DNA from: Verrucomicrobiaceae bacterium | Lineage (GTDB): Bacteria; Verrucomicrobiota; Verrucomicrobiia; Verrucomicrobiales; Verrucomicrobiaceae | Direction of reading: 5' to 3' | Assembly (NCBI GenBank): GCA_027489965.1 | Contig: JAIXZA010000158.1 | Span: 1-64,000 of the forward strand | Length of the DNA: 64,000 nucleotides | In this document: positions 1 through 8,506 of the stretch, piece by piece | How positions within the stretch are numbered: position 1 is the first letter of the stretch | Layout: each line of letters starts with the position of its first letter | The notes under the pieces: generated by a model | What the model saw: only the letters and a program-made list of their open reading frames with translations | What the model was told of the DNA's origin: nothing | Databases searched by the model: none | Position numbers and translations under genes: made by a program

Positions 1-360
1 CGTCGTCACATACCAGTCCTTCGCCTGGCTGCGGATGAACAGCGCCTCCACGCGATCCACCAGTGGCTCCCGCGACTTCATCACCCGCAAGTCATCCTCC
101 CGAATCTCCCGCGCCACCCTATCAGGATGCACCTCCGCATCCGTCTTCCCGATCACCTCCGCCTCCGATTTGAAGCCCATCCGTTTCAAACAAAGCGCAT
201 TCGCCGCCATGAACCGCCCGTCTGCATCCTTCACGAAAAAACAAACCCCCGGCAGATGCTCAAACAACCCCTGAAACTGCTGCCGCCCGCCCATGCGTGC
301 AAAGAATGCGGCCTGAAGGTCAGGCACCTCAACAGCAGATGATAAACGTTTCGATGGCAT
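1..360 (-). CDS. PAS-domain regulator, N-terminal part (cut by window edge)
   Basis: The minus strand reads open from an ATG at 358-360 to the window edge, 120 codons. After a short leader comes a PAS_4-like domain of about 85 residues with the pattern FEHLPGVCFFVKDADGRF at residues 34-51, then a stretch typical of the PAS core (GKTDAEVHP, about residues 74-82). In Verrucomicrobia this kind of N-terminal PAS domain usually precedes an AraC-type helix-turn-helix, but that part lies outside the window, so the output domain is an inference. It would sense a small ligand or redox state in the cytoplasm. No strong Shine-Dalgarno is visible. It lies just downstream of a sialate esterase pseudogene on the same strand and may once have regulated it. 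Confidence 0.7.
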   Translation of the reverse strand, partial: MPSKRLSSAVEVPDLQAAFFARMGGRQQFQGLFEHLPGVCFFVKDADGRFMAANALCLKRMGFKSEAEVIGKTDAEVHPDRVAREIREDDLRVMKSREPLVDRVEALFIRSQAKDWYVTT

Positions 361-374
361 CGTTTGGCGGAGCT

Positions 375-518
375 TCATTTCACATCACTGCGAAACGGCT
401 CAGCGGGCAAGCCTTCGCGATTGTAAAGATTGCAGCGGGGCTAGTTCGCCCAGGCATAGTGCACTTCCGCATGACTAAAGGAAGCGAGAATCAAAAAGCA
501 GGAGGTCAGGATCTTCAT
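375..518 (-). pseudogene. Collapsed sialate O-acetylesterase (signal peptide fused to C-terminal tail)
   Basis: From an ATG at 516-518 the minus strand encodes a clean signal peptide (MKILTSCFLILASFSHA) followed at once by EVHYAWAN, an in-frame TAG at 441-443, and then PRCNLYNREGLPAEPFRS before a TGA at 375-377. The tail VxYAWAN...NLYNxEGLPAxPFR is the characteristic C-terminal end of SASA-family sialate O-acetylesterases, proteins of about 500 residues. About 450 residues, including the catalytic GQSNM segment, are therefore missing and the remainder carries an amber stop. It is best explained as an internal deletion of an exported esterase. It is the only content recognised in the gap between the genes at 360 and 688. 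Confidence 0.72.
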
Positions 519-687
519 GGCACCGGTTCTTTAACCTCAGAAGCAGCCTTGTGCAAAAGGCGGCTCTTTTTGAAAAACTTTCCGTGGCATTCACGAAGCT
601 ATCAGGATCGCCCTCACGTTCAGCAAACGGCTGATGGTTTCGCTGATGCATCTTGAGCGGAAAGTGCGTTTTATTGGCCCAACCTTG

Positions 688-2775
688 ATGAAAACGATTC
701 TCTGTCTTTTGTTCACGACCCTAAGTCTGCATGCCCAAAATCTCCGCCCGTGGACGGACTACCGGGTGATCTTGTGGATGGGCGACCAAGGCCAGAAGGC
801 GCTCGAAAATCCGCTGATGGCGGAGCGTCTGCGTGAAATGGGCATCAACAGCGGCATGATCGGCGTGGGCGGAGATGCATCGTTTTACCAAAAGAACGGC
901 TTCGGCCATTATGTGGAGAACATCGTCAATGAGGGGCTGTGTTTGAAGTTCCGCTCAAAGGTCACGAACTGGGATGAAACGGTGACTGATTGGGCCAAGA
1001 CACGCGACATGGCCTCGCTGGTGCGGGATTACCCGCTGGAGGATACCGCATGGCTCCAGCGCATGGGCGACCGCATGCGCAAGACCGCACGCGAGTCCGC
1101 GCCGCAAAAGCCGCTGCTCTATGACATCCGCGACGAGCTTTCGACGACCATCTCGGCGAACCCTTTCGACTACGACTTCTCGCCCACCTCGCTCGCGGCT
1201 TTTCGTGAATGGCTGAAGACGCGCTATGAGTCACTCGATGCACTGAATCAGCAATGGCAGACGAGTTTCACGAGCTGGGATGTCGTGATGCCCTTCACCA
1301 CGGATCAGATCAAACAACGCATGGGCAGCAACAAGCCCGGCCCTGAGCCGAAAACCGACTGGGCCGAGGTGCGTGCCGTGAAGCTCGATCTCGTGAAGGC
1401 TAGGCAAGAGCGCACGAGCTGGAACTTCGCGCCGTGGGCTGATCATCGCAGCTATATGGATCTCGCGCTCGCTCGGGCACTGGATCACTTTCGCAAAGCC
1501 TCGCATGAGGTCGATCCGGCCACACCGGTGGGCATCGAGGGCACGCAGATGCCGCATGCCTTCGGCGGTTACGATCTCTGGCGCATGAGCCAGGTGCTCG
1601 ATTGGGTGGAGCCGTATGACATGTGCAACTCACGCGAGATTTTCGGCTCCTTCATGCCAGGGAAACCCATCCTGGCCACCGTCTTTGAAAAAGACACGAA
1701 TGCCGCCATGCGCCGCCTCTGGCATCTGCTGCTGGAGGGCGACAAAGGCAGCATCATCTGGTGGAGTGAAGATTTGATCGACTACTCGAAGCCCGAGCTG
1801 CCACTTACCGCGAAGGGCAAGGCGCTCGCGCCCGTTTTCAAATCGCTCACCACGCCGCTGGCAAAGCTCTTCATGCTCGCCGAGCGCGAGCGTGACCCGC
1901 TGCTCATTCACTACTCGCAGCCCAGCGTGCAGGTCGCGTGGCTTTTGGAGTCCACCGTCGATGGCAGTACCTGGCTGCGCCGTTTCGGCAGCTATGAATC
2001 GGATCACAATCGCCACGCCGTCGTGCGCAATGCCTGGCTCAAAGCCCTGCAAGACCTCGGCTTCAGCCCCACCTTCATCAGCGGTGAAGAACTCGCCAAA
2101 GGCATGCCGACCACGCCGCGTCTGCTCGTTTTACCGCAAAGCTGGGCCATGAGCCAGGGCGAGCGCGATGCCGCACGCTTCTTTGCCAAACGTGAGAACC
2201 GCGTCGTCATCGCCGATGGCCCGCACGGGCTCTTTGACGAGCACGGCACGCTGCGAAAAGACTTCGAGTGGCCTGCGAATGAAGCTCCAGAGAAAACACG
2301 AATCACTTTCGGTACGAATCCGGGCGAAATAGCCTTCGAAGAGGTTTCCACGACACTCAGCGATTACCCGGTGAATCGGCTGAAGGCAGGCTTTGATCCT
2401 GCGCCGCTCGAAAGCATCCGCCAACTCCTCGCCGAGCGCGGCGTGCGTCCGCCTGTGACCGTGCCCGCCGATGCCCGCGTGCGAGTGCATCGTTTCAAAG
2501 TCGGCGATAAAGCCCGCCTCATCGCCTTCGAGCGCAACATCGAGTATCGCATGAGAGAAGAGCTGGCCCAGGTCGGCGGCAACGAGCAGCTCGAGAAGCC
2601 CACCACCTTCACCGCCAAGCTTCAGAAGCCCGGTTTCATTGTGAACCTTCGCTCGGGTGAAAAGCTAGGGCAGGGGAGTGAGATCGTCGTGAAGCTCGAT
2701 CCTTGGCAGCCTATGCTGTTTGCGGTTTTCGCGGAGGAACCAAACGGTGACGTCGTCGCTGAACTCTTGAAGTAG
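688..2775 (+). CDS. Exported GH42-like glycoside hydrolase (beta-galactosidase type)
   Basis: This 695-residue protein starts with a signal peptide (MKTILCLLFTTLSLHAQ). The ATG at 688 is chosen over an upstream frame start at 634 because it begins the signal peptide. The core resembles the GH42 TIM barrel: the LYDIRDELS segment places a candidate acid/base Glu at residue 150, and the following AAFREWLKTRYESLDALNQQW is the usual GH42 stretch after it. A later ILATVFEKD or IIWWSEDL segment may hold the nucleophile, which I cannot assign. The C-terminal third (LLVLPQSWAMSQGE and ADGPHGLFDEHG) looks like the beta-galactosidase trimerisation (glutaminase-like) domain. It probably cleaves beta-galactosides or related glycans outside the cytoplasm; substrate is not deducible. 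Confidence 0.72.
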   Translation: MKTILCLLFTTLSLHAQNLRPWTDYRVILWMGDQGQKALENPLMAERLREMGINSGMIGVGGDASFYQKNGFGHYVENIVNEGLCLKFRSKVTNWDETVTDWAKTRDMASLVRDYPLEDTAWLQRMGDRMRKTARESAPQKPLLYDIRDELSTTISANPFDYDFSPTSLAAFREWLKTRYESLDALNQQWQTSFTSWDVVMPFTTDQIKQRMGSNKPGPEPKTDWAEVRAVKLDLVKARQERTSWNFAPWADHRSYMDLALARALDHFRKASHEVDPATPVGIEGTQMPHAFGGYDLWRMSQVLDWVEPYDMCNSREIFGSFMPGKPILATVFEKDTNAAMRRLWHLLLEGDKGSIIWWSEDLIDYSKPELPLTAKGKALAPVFKSLTTPLAKLFMLAERERDPLLIHYSQPSVQVAWLLESTVDGSTWLRRFGSYESDHNRHAVVRNAWLKALQDLGFSPTFISGEELAKGMPTTPRLLVLPQSWAMSQGERDAARFFAKRENRVVIADGPHGLFDEHGTLRKDFEWPANEAPEKTRITFGTNPGEIAFEEVSTTLSDYPVNRLKAGFDPAPLESIRQLLAERGVRPPVTVPADARVRVHRFKVGDKARLIAFERNIEYRMREELAQVGGNEQLEKPTTFTAKLQKPGFIVNLRSGEKLGQGSEIVVKLDPWQPMLFAVFAEEPNGDVVAELLK

Positions 2776-2837
2776 TTCCTCAGTTCAGTAGGCACCCGTC
2801 CCCAATTTTTCTGCCCCTTAATATTCCTGCCAAAATC

Positions 2838-4412
2838 ATGCGTTCCTTCATCTTCATTTTGCTCACCACTGCGGCTCAAGCGGCAGACTCTCTTACGCCT
2901 GGAGAAATCACTACTCCCTTCCCCACAATCACCAATCTCGCCGTCGAATGGCGGATCGAGGGTGATGACGATCTTGATGCGATTTGTGAGATGAAGTTTC
3001 GCCAAGTCGGTGCAAACGAATGGCGGGATGGCATGTCGCTGCGGCGTGTGCCAGCGGGTTCTAGTCAGAAGACCTCGCAGCCCTTTACTTGGTCGAATCG
3101 GCTTAGCGGTAGCGTCTTCGATCTCGCACCTGGAACGGACTACGAGATCGCATTGAAACTGCACGACCCCGATGGCGGCGATGTGACAAAAATTGTGAAA
3201 GCATCGACACGACCAGAGCCGATTGCCAAAGCCGACGCGGTAATCAAAAACGGCACGAAAGCCGATCTGAAAACCGTACAGCCCGGTGAGGTGCTTTTGC
3301 TGGCCGATGGCGATTACGGTGCGGCGATCTTCAGCCGCGATGGCGAGCCTGGAAAACCGATCGTGTATCGTAGTGCGAGCGGGAAGGCCGTTTTCAGCGA
3401 GATCAGTCTCACTGGCCGCAAGTGGGTGTATTTGGAAGGCCTCACGGTCAATGGTCCCGTGCGCATGAACGACACGGAGCACTGCGTGGTGCGGCGCTGC
3501 ATCATCAATGCGCAGTTCGGCATCAAGGCCTACAAGCCCGGCATGATGAATGCCTGCATTGAGGACAACGTCATCACGGGTATTCGCAAATGGGACCCCT
3601 CCATCATGGGCGCGGATGGCGATAACGAGGGCGAAGGAATCCAGTTCACCGGTAGTGGCAACGTGATCCGCCACAACCGCGTCCGCGGCTTCCGCGACTG
3701 CATCAGCCACATGGAAGACGACGGCGCTGCGCAGCAAATGTGTAACGATATCCTTAACAACGACATCAGCGCCGGTCTTGATGATGGCATTGAGGCCGAC
3801 TTTGCCCTTAGCAACTGCTGCATCATGCGCAATCGAATCACGAACTGCTTTGTCGGTATCAGTTCGCAGCCCGGACTCGGTGGTCCCAACTACTTCATGC
3901 GCAATGTCATGTTTAACCTCACTTACAGTGCCTTTAAGTTGCACCGATACAGTGTGGGTGATGTCATCTTGCGCAATACCGTCATCAAAGCAGGGGACGG
4001 CTTTGGCAACTACTCCAGTGAGCCGTTTGATCACGCGTTGATTGAATACAACCTCTTCATTGGCGGAAAAACGACCGAAGGTCTTAAGTTCGGCGGTTAT
4101 AGCCCTGGGCGCGGCCGCGGTGTCGATGTGCAGAATTTCGGCGAGCATTGCGACATCGACTTCAATGCTTACGCCAGCCACGGCGGGCCCTTCGAAGGCA
4201 AAATCCGCTCTTGGACTTTCACCAAACTTCCCGGCACGGAGTATGAGCTTCATGGCATGCAGGTGAACCTTGATGTTTTGGCGTCTCCGACCTTTCCAGA
4301 TCATCCAGAGCAGGTCTATGACTCGGCAGACTTTCGATTGAAGATCGGAGCACCTGATGTGGGCGCTTATTCTCAGGGTGAAGCTGTGCCTGTGTATGGG
4401 CCTCGTGAATGA
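2838..4412 (+). CDS. Exported right-handed parallel beta-helix protein (PL6-like)
   Basis: The 524-residue product has a short signal peptide (MRSFIFILLTTAAQAAD). A fibronectin-like or lead-in segment is followed by LLADGDYGAAIFSRDG and KPIVYRSASGKAVF, the start pattern of chondroitinase-B/alginate-lyase (PL6)-type beta-helices, then repeated short beta-strand rungs (CVVRRCIIN, CIEDNVITG, VIRHNRVRG, NDILNNDIS, CIMRNRITN, VILRNTVIK) through residue 430. It probably binds or cleaves an acidic polysaccharide outside the cytoplasm; catalytic residues cannot be assigned by eye. It follows the GH42-like gene by 62 bases on the same strand, consistent with joint glycan use. A long antisense frame across this gene is a shadow. 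Confidence 0.72.
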   Translation: MRSFIFILLTTAAQAADSLTPGEITTPFPTITNLAVEWRIEGDDDLDAICEMKFRQVGANEWRDGMSLRRVPAGSSQKTSQPFTWSNRLSGSVFDLAPGTDYEIALKLHDPDGGDVTKIVKASTRPEPIAKADAVIKNGTKADLKTVQPGEVLLLADGDYGAAIFSRDGEPGKPIVYRSASGKAVFSEISLTGRKWVYLEGLTVNGPVRMNDTEHCVVRRCIINAQFGIKAYKPGMMNACIEDNVITGIRKWDPSIMGADGDNEGEGIQFTGSGNVIRHNRVRGFRDCISHMEDDGAAQQMCNDILNNDISAGLDDGIEADFALSNCCIMRNRITNCFVGISSQPGLGGPNYFMRNVMFNLTYSAFKLHRYSVGDVILRNTVIKAGDGFGNYSSEPFDHALIEYNLFIGGKTTEGLKFGGYSPGRGRGVDVQNFGEHCDIDFNAYASHGGPFEGKIRSWTFTKLPGTEYELHGMQVNLDVLASPTFPDHPEQVYDSADFRLKIGAPDVGAYSQGEAVPVYGPRE

Positions 4413-4495
4413 ATTCACGCTTTCATAAAAGCGAACGAAGAGTGACAAAACATGAATTGGAGAGAAGGGAGTTCATGGTCGAAGCAAGAGGCCTC

Positions 4496-5476
4496 ATGGA
4501 CTTCCTTACTGCGATTCAATCAAATCTTCTCAGCCCCGCCGTCTTATTCTTCGTCCTCGGAGTCTTTGCGGCGGTTTCTAAAAGCGATCTCAAATTTCCC
4601 GAAGCGCTTTATTCCACGCTGACGATCTATTTGCTCACCGCCATTGGTTTCAAAGGCGGCGTCGCGATCAATGAAGCTGGAATCGGGGCCGTCTGGCTGC
4701 CAGCCCTAGCGGCCATGACTCTTGGCGGACTGATCCCGCTCTGGACCTACCCCGCGCTGCGGAAGTTGGGTAAGTTCAGCATCGCCGATGCTGGAGCCGT
4801 CGCTGCGCACTACGGGAGTGTGAGTGCCGTTACCTTCATCGCGGCGACGAATTTTCTAAAGAGTATCAATGAACCCTATGAGAGCTACGCTTCAGCCTTC
4901 CTTGCGGTCATGGAGTCTCCCGCGATCATCGTCGGAGTCATGCTGGGCAAAGGAGCGCTGGGGGGTAAATTCTCCTTCACAGATCAGGGCGTGCGCCATG
5001 CACTGCGGGATGCCGTGCTGGGTAAAGGTGTGCTGCTTCTGATAGGTGCCATGATCATCGGAGCACTCTGTGGTAAGCGGGGCATGACCTCGGTGGAGGG
5101 CTTCTTCGTCACTCCCTTCCAGGGAGTGCTTGCGCTCTTCCTTCTTGAAATGGGCATGGTCGCTGGGCGCAGACTCGGTGACTTAAAGAAGGTCGGTTTC
5201 TTTCTGCTCCTCTTCGGTATCTCGGCCCCAGTGATTCACGGCTGTGCGGGCGTGCTGCTAGGCACCTGGGTGGGGCTAAGCGCGGGTGGTGCCACGCTGC
5301 TAGGCGTGCTCGCTGGAAGCGCGAGCTACATCGCCGCGCCTGCGGCGGTGCGGCTCTCACTCCCAGAGGCGAATCCGACCTACTCACTCACTGCCGCACT
5401 CGCCATTACCTTTCCCTTCAACATCACCGTCGGTATCCCCCTGTTCTTTGAGCTCGCTAAACATCTCCACGCCTAA
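4496..5476 (+). CDS. sbtA: SbtA-type sodium-dependent bicarbonate transporter
   Basis: A hydrophobic protein of 326 residues with about ten membrane segments, matching the SbtA (DUF897, PF05982) pattern. It begins MDFLTAIQSNLLSPAVLFF, has YLLTAIGFKGGVAI, AAHYGSVSAVTF, AFLAVMESPAIIVG and the late LLGVLAGSASYIAAPAAVRL followed by a proline-rich helix end (TFPFNITVGIPLFFELA). The family imports HCO3- with Na+ across the inner membrane. The start at 4496 is preferred because cyanobacterial SbtA begins with MDFL; an ATG at 4475 has a somewhat better Shine-Dalgarno (AAGGGAG). It is followed after 6 bases by sbtB and then an exported carbonic anhydrase, which supports a role in inorganic carbon supply. 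Confidence 0.88.
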   Translation: MDFLTAIQSNLLSPAVLFFVLGVFAAVSKSDLKFPEALYSTLTIYLLTAIGFKGGVAINEAGIGAVWLPALAAMTLGGLIPLWTYPALRKLGKFSIADAGAVAAHYGSVSAVTFIAATNFLKSINEPYESYASAFLAVMESPAIIVGVMLGKGALGGKFSFTDQGVRHALRDAVLGKGVLLLIGAMIIGALCGKRGMTSVEGFFVTPFQGVLALFLLEMGMVAGRRLGDLKKVGFFLLLFGISAPVIHGCAGVLLGTWVGLSAGGATLLGVLAGSASYIAAPAAVRLSLPEANPTYSLTAALAITFPFNITVGIPLFFELAKHLHA

Positions 5477-5482
5477 TCCACT

Positions 5483-5785
5483 ATGAATCTACATCCCATG
5501 AAACTCGTCACCATCGTTTGTGAGGCCATCCTCGAAGAACGTGTGGTAGAACTTCTCCGCGAATCTGGAGCCCACGGTTACACCGCTTTCCCTGTCCGAG
5601 GCAGTGGCAATCAAGGTGAACGCAATGCTGACATGGCCGAGACAGGCAATGTGCAGATTCAAGTCATCGTCAAAACCTCGGTTTCGGAGACGCTGATCAC
5701 GCGGCTGCAAAGTGAGCTTTTCAAAGCTTATGCCATGGTCGCTTATGAAAGTGATGTGCGGGTCTTGAGACCAGAGAAATTCTAA
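5483..5785 (+). CDS. sbtB: SbtB-like PII-family regulator of SbtA
   Basis: A 100-residue protein with the PII ferredoxin-like fold pattern of SbtB: KLVTIVCEAILEERVVELL, then ESGAHGYTAFPVRGSGNQG, the beginning of the T-loop, and a final strand YESDVRVLRPEKF. SbtB proteins bind adenine nucleotides (cAMP, AMP, ADP) and gate the SbtA trimer. This one ends without the C-terminal CGPxxC R-loop extension found in many cyanobacterial SbtB proteins, so the redox/apyrase-linked control known there is probably absent. It starts 6 bases after sbtA. An alternative start is the ATG at 5498. No convincing Shine-Dalgarno is visible, suggesting translational coupling with sbtA. Confidence 0.85.
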   Translation: MNLHPMKLVTIVCEAILEERVVELLRESGAHGYTAFPVRGSGNQGERNADMAETGNVQIQVIVKTSVSETLITRLQSELFKAYAMVAYESDVRVLRPEKF

Positions 5786-5814
5786 AATGGTGACCTCCAA
5801 TCAATCCAAAAAAA

Positions 5815-6528
5815 ATGAAACTATCGACACTTCTACCGATCTCTCTTCTTGCAATAACGGCCATTATCATTGCCCGTAATCCAAAGGAAGAGCCAATTTT
5901 AGACAATCACGTTACCACGGCTGAGGAGCAAGCCAACCTGACGCCTGACGAAGTCTTGAAACAGTTTAAAGAGGGTAATCAAAGGTTCCACAGCGGAACG
6001 GTAACGCGTCGTAATCACAGTGAGCAGGTGCGCAAGTCTGCGCCTGGGCAGTATCCGAAGGCGATGGTGCTGAGTTGTCTCGATAGCCGAGTGCCTGTGG
6101 AAGATGTCTTCGATCAGGGGATCGGGGATGTCTTTGTTGGCCGTGTGGCGGGGAACTTCGTGAATGAAGATTTGCTCGGTAGTATGGAGTTTGCCTGCAA
6201 GGTCGCCGGTGCCAAATTGATCCTGGTCATGGGCCATCAGCATTGCGGTGCGATCAAAGGTGCGATTGATGATGTGAAGCTTGGCAACATCACTACCATG
6301 CTTGCCAACATCAAACCTGCGGTCGCGGCGAGTCAGGATTTCCAGGGGGAGAAAAAATCAACCAACACGGAATTTGTTAAACGTGTCGCAATCAATAACG
6401 TGAAGAATACTCTCGGGCAGATTCGTAAAAAGAGCACCATACTCAAGGAAATGGAAGACAAGGGCCAAATAAAGATCGTCGGGGCCTTCTACCGGCTCAC
6501 TGACGGCACCCTCGAGTTTGTTCAGTGA
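5815..6528 (+). CDS. Exported beta-class carbonic anhydrase
   Basis: The 237-residue protein has an N-terminal hydrophobic segment (LSTLLPISLLAITAIIIA) that acts as signal peptide or membrane anchor, then a beta-carbonic anhydrase domain. Zinc ligands are visible as Cys88 and the His141-x-x-Cys144 pair, with the Asp90-Arg92 dyad in SCLDSR. The enzyme interconverts CO2 and HCO3-, here on the periplasmic side. It lies 29 bases after sbtB. A transporter, its PII regulator and an external carbonic anhydrase in a row suggest a small bicarbonate-acquisition operon; in a presumed heterotroph the HCO3- would feed carboxylases or pH control. The anchor could also keep the enzyme membrane-bound. Confidence 0.9.
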   Translation: MKLSTLLPISLLAITAIIIARNPKEEPILDNHVTTAEEQANLTPDEVLKQFKEGNQRFHSGTVTRRNHSEQVRKSAPGQYPKAMVLSCLDSRVPVEDVFDQGIGDVFVGRVAGNFVNEDLLGSMEFACKVAGAKLILVMGHQHCGAIKGAIDDVKLGNITTMLANIKPAVAASQDFQGEKKSTNTEFVKRVAINNVKNTLGQIRKKSTILKEMEDKGQIKIVGAFYRLTDGTLEFVQ

Positions 6529-6703
6529 GCCGGTCCGATTTCCATTCATTGACTTCAAAGATCAAAAGAGAGGTATTCTTGCAGATCAATCCATTTAACA
6601 TGAACGATGGTCACATCGGCGGAATCTGTGTTTTGACTGAAAAAACAGGCTCTTACCTCCAAAGCAAGCAAGACATTAGACACCTCATGCCTCATTTTGC
6701 AAA

Positions 6704-7600
6704 ATGAACCAACCTACATGGTCCGGCGTCTTCCCGGCGGTCCTCACTCAGTTACATCAAGATCAGTCGCTCGACCTAACTGCCAGCGCCAAACATTGGC
6801 AGGCGCAGATCGACGTCGGCGTCTCCGGGTTGATCGTTTGCGGCTCGCTGGGTGAAAATCAGTGCCTCCAACCAGATGAAAAACGCGCTGTCGTAAAGCA
6901 TGCCGTCGAAGTCGCTGCGGGTCGCGTGCCCGTGGTGACTGGCGTTGCCGAGATGAGTACTCAATCAGCCATCCGCTATATGCAGGACTGTGAAAAGCTC
7001 GGCGCGTCCGGCTTTATGATCATGCCGCCTATGGTTTATAAGACTGATCCACGTGAGACGCTGCATTGGTTCCGCACTTTGGCCCAAGCCACACCACTGT
7101 CCTGGATGCTCTATAACAATCCCGTCGGCTACCATACCGATGTCACGCCGGAGATGTTCGTCGATCTTGCTGACATTCCGAACCTGCACGCCATCAAAGA
7201 AAGTAGTTCCAACACTCGCCGTATCACTGAACTGCGCAATCAAATTGGTGACCGCTACCGCATCTTCACCGGCGTGGACGATCTGTTCCTCGAATCCGCT
7301 ATCCTCGGTATCGACGGCTGGGTTTGCGGCAGTGGCATCGCTTTTCCCAAGGAGAACCAACAACTCTGGAACCTCGCCAAGGCAGGCCGCTGGGACGAAT
7401 GTCGTGACCTGTACCGATGGAGCCAGCCGCTCATGAAACTGGATACGCACATCCACTTTGTGCAATACATCAAGCTCCTCTGCCAAGAGGCCGGTCAGGG
7501 AAAAGAATGGGTCCGCGAGCCGCGCTTGCCTCTCGCAGGCGCTGAACGTGAGCAAGTGCTCAAAATCATCCGCGACGCGTTGTCAAAACGGCCAGCGTGA
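6704..7600 (+). CDS. DapA-family lyase/aldolase (dihydrodipicolinate synthase-like)
   Basis: A TIM-barrel enzyme of 298 residues of the DHDPS/N-acetylneuraminate lyase superfamily. The Schiff-base lysine is Lys165 (AIKESSSNTRR) and the catalytic tyrosine is Tyr137 (MLYNNPVGYH); SLGENQCL replaces the usual GTTGE phosphate/carboxylate-binding loop. The family condenses or cleaves 2-keto acids, or dehydrates/deaminates substrates, in the cytoplasm. The GSLGEN loop argues against true DapA. One member, pyrroline-4-hydroxy-2-carboxylate deaminase, belongs to hydroxyproline catabolism, and a hydroxyproline-type epimerase and a D-amino-acid dehydrogenase lie 6-11 kb downstream; that role is an inference. 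It is followed after 50 bases by a PanB-like gene on the same strand. Confidence 0.82.
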   Translation: MNQPTWSGVFPAVLTQLHQDQSLDLTASAKHWQAQIDVGVSGLIVCGSLGENQCLQPDEKRAVVKHAVEVAAGRVPVVTGVAEMSTQSAIRYMQDCEKLGASGFMIMPPMVYKTDPRETLHWFRTLAQATPLSWMLYNNPVGYHTDVTPEMFVDLADIPNLHAIKESSSNTRRITELRNQIGDRYRIFTGVDDLFLESAILGIDGWVCGSGIAFPKENQQLWNLAKAGRWDECRDLYRWSQPLMKLDTHIHFVQYIKLLCQEAGQGKEWVREPRLPLAGAEREQVLKIIRDALSKRPA

Positions 7601-7650
7601 TAAGCGCTTTGAGTATTGCAGCGGCAGCGGCTACCCGTTAGATAGTGGTC

Positions 7651-8460
7651 ATGGTCCGCCCACGAAAAAAATACACTGTTCACGATCTCCGTAAGCTCAA
7701 AGGCCAGCGCTGCCTCACGCACATCCATGTGAAGTCACCGCAAGAGGCGATGGCAGCGGAGGCGGCGGGTATCGATCTCATGAGTTGCAGCTTTGACTCG
7801 CCAGAAGCCCAGGCGCGGTTGCCATTGCTCGTCGCAGCAGTGCCTACGGCCTTTCTTTCTGGCTCCACACCGCATGGTATGGCCACTCAGGAGGAGGCTA
7901 TCCGCACCGGTTTCCGCGCTCTCGAAATGGGGGCTAGCTCTGTGTATTGCTCCGGCAGTCCCTTTCTCATTGAGGCAATGGCCCGCGAGGGTATCCCCGT
8001 GGTAGGCCACATTGGCATGGTGCCGCGTCACGTCACCTGGACAGGCTACCGTAGCATCGGCAAGACCGTCGATGAAGCCAAGGCGCTCTATGGCAAAATG
8101 AAGGATCTGGAAAACGCCGGTGCATATGCTGCTGAGATTGAAATCGTGCCGCACAATCTCGCGACATGGCTTTGCAAGCAAACGAGCATGCTCCTCATGT
8201 CACTCGGTTCTGGCAGCGGCTGTGATACACAGTTCCTTTTTTCCTGCGACATCCTCGGCGATTACGACGAGCGCATCCCACGTCATGCCAAGTCTTATCG
8301 CCACTTCGCGGAAGAAAACCGGCGCCTGCAAAACGAGCGCATCGCCGCGTTCAGCGAATACGCTGCCGACGTCAAAGAAGGTCGCTTTCCCGAGCGTAGC
8401 CACCTCACTGAAATGGAACCCCGTCTCTTGGAGGAAGTTGAGCGATCCATCTTGGCCTAA
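7651..8460 (+). CDS. PanB-like protein lacking the metal-binding acidic residues
   Basis: The 269-residue product aligns by eye with ketopantoate hydroxymethyltransferase over its whole length: PVVGHIGMVPRHVTWTGYR matches PanB GHLGLTPQ, AEIEIVP carries the general-base Glu segment, and SLGSGSGCDTQFLFSCDIL matches the GIGAG..DGQ region. The residues that bind Mg2+ in E. coli PanB (Asp45, Asp84, Glu114) fall in LMSCSFDSP, FLSGSTPHG and VYCSGSP, where the first two acids and probably the third are absent. It is therefore unlikely to make ketopantoate by the usual mechanism. A GTG at 7645 is an alternative start. It sits directly after the DapA-family gene and may act on the same keto-acid substrate. 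Confidence 0.72.
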   Translation: MVRPRKKYTVHDLRKLKGQRCLTHIHVKSPQEAMAAEAAGIDLMSCSFDSPEAQARLPLLVAAVPTAFLSGSTPHGMATQEEAIRTGFRALEMGASSVYCSGSPFLIEAMAREGIPVVGHIGMVPRHVTWTGYRSIGKTVDEAKALYGKMKDLENAGAYAAEIEIVPHNLATWLCKQTSMLLMSLGSGSGCDTQFLFSCDILGDYDERIPRHAKSYRHFAEENRRLQNERIAAFSEYAADVKEGRFPERSHLTEMEPRLLEEVERSILA

Positions 8461-8506
8461 TCAGCTGTGACTCGACTTTTTCTCAAATTCTGCCACTTTT
8501 CTATCC

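Noticed and set aside
2622..4448. 608-codon open frame on the minus strand
   Set aside because: It lies antisense to the beta-helix gene, which has a signal peptide and a convincing repeat pattern. The antisense translation has no recognisable motif and reflects codon bias.
6525..6707. 60-codon frame between the carbonic anhydrase and DapA-family genes
   Set aside because: It has a GTG start, overlaps both neighbours and shows no motif or ribosome-binding site.
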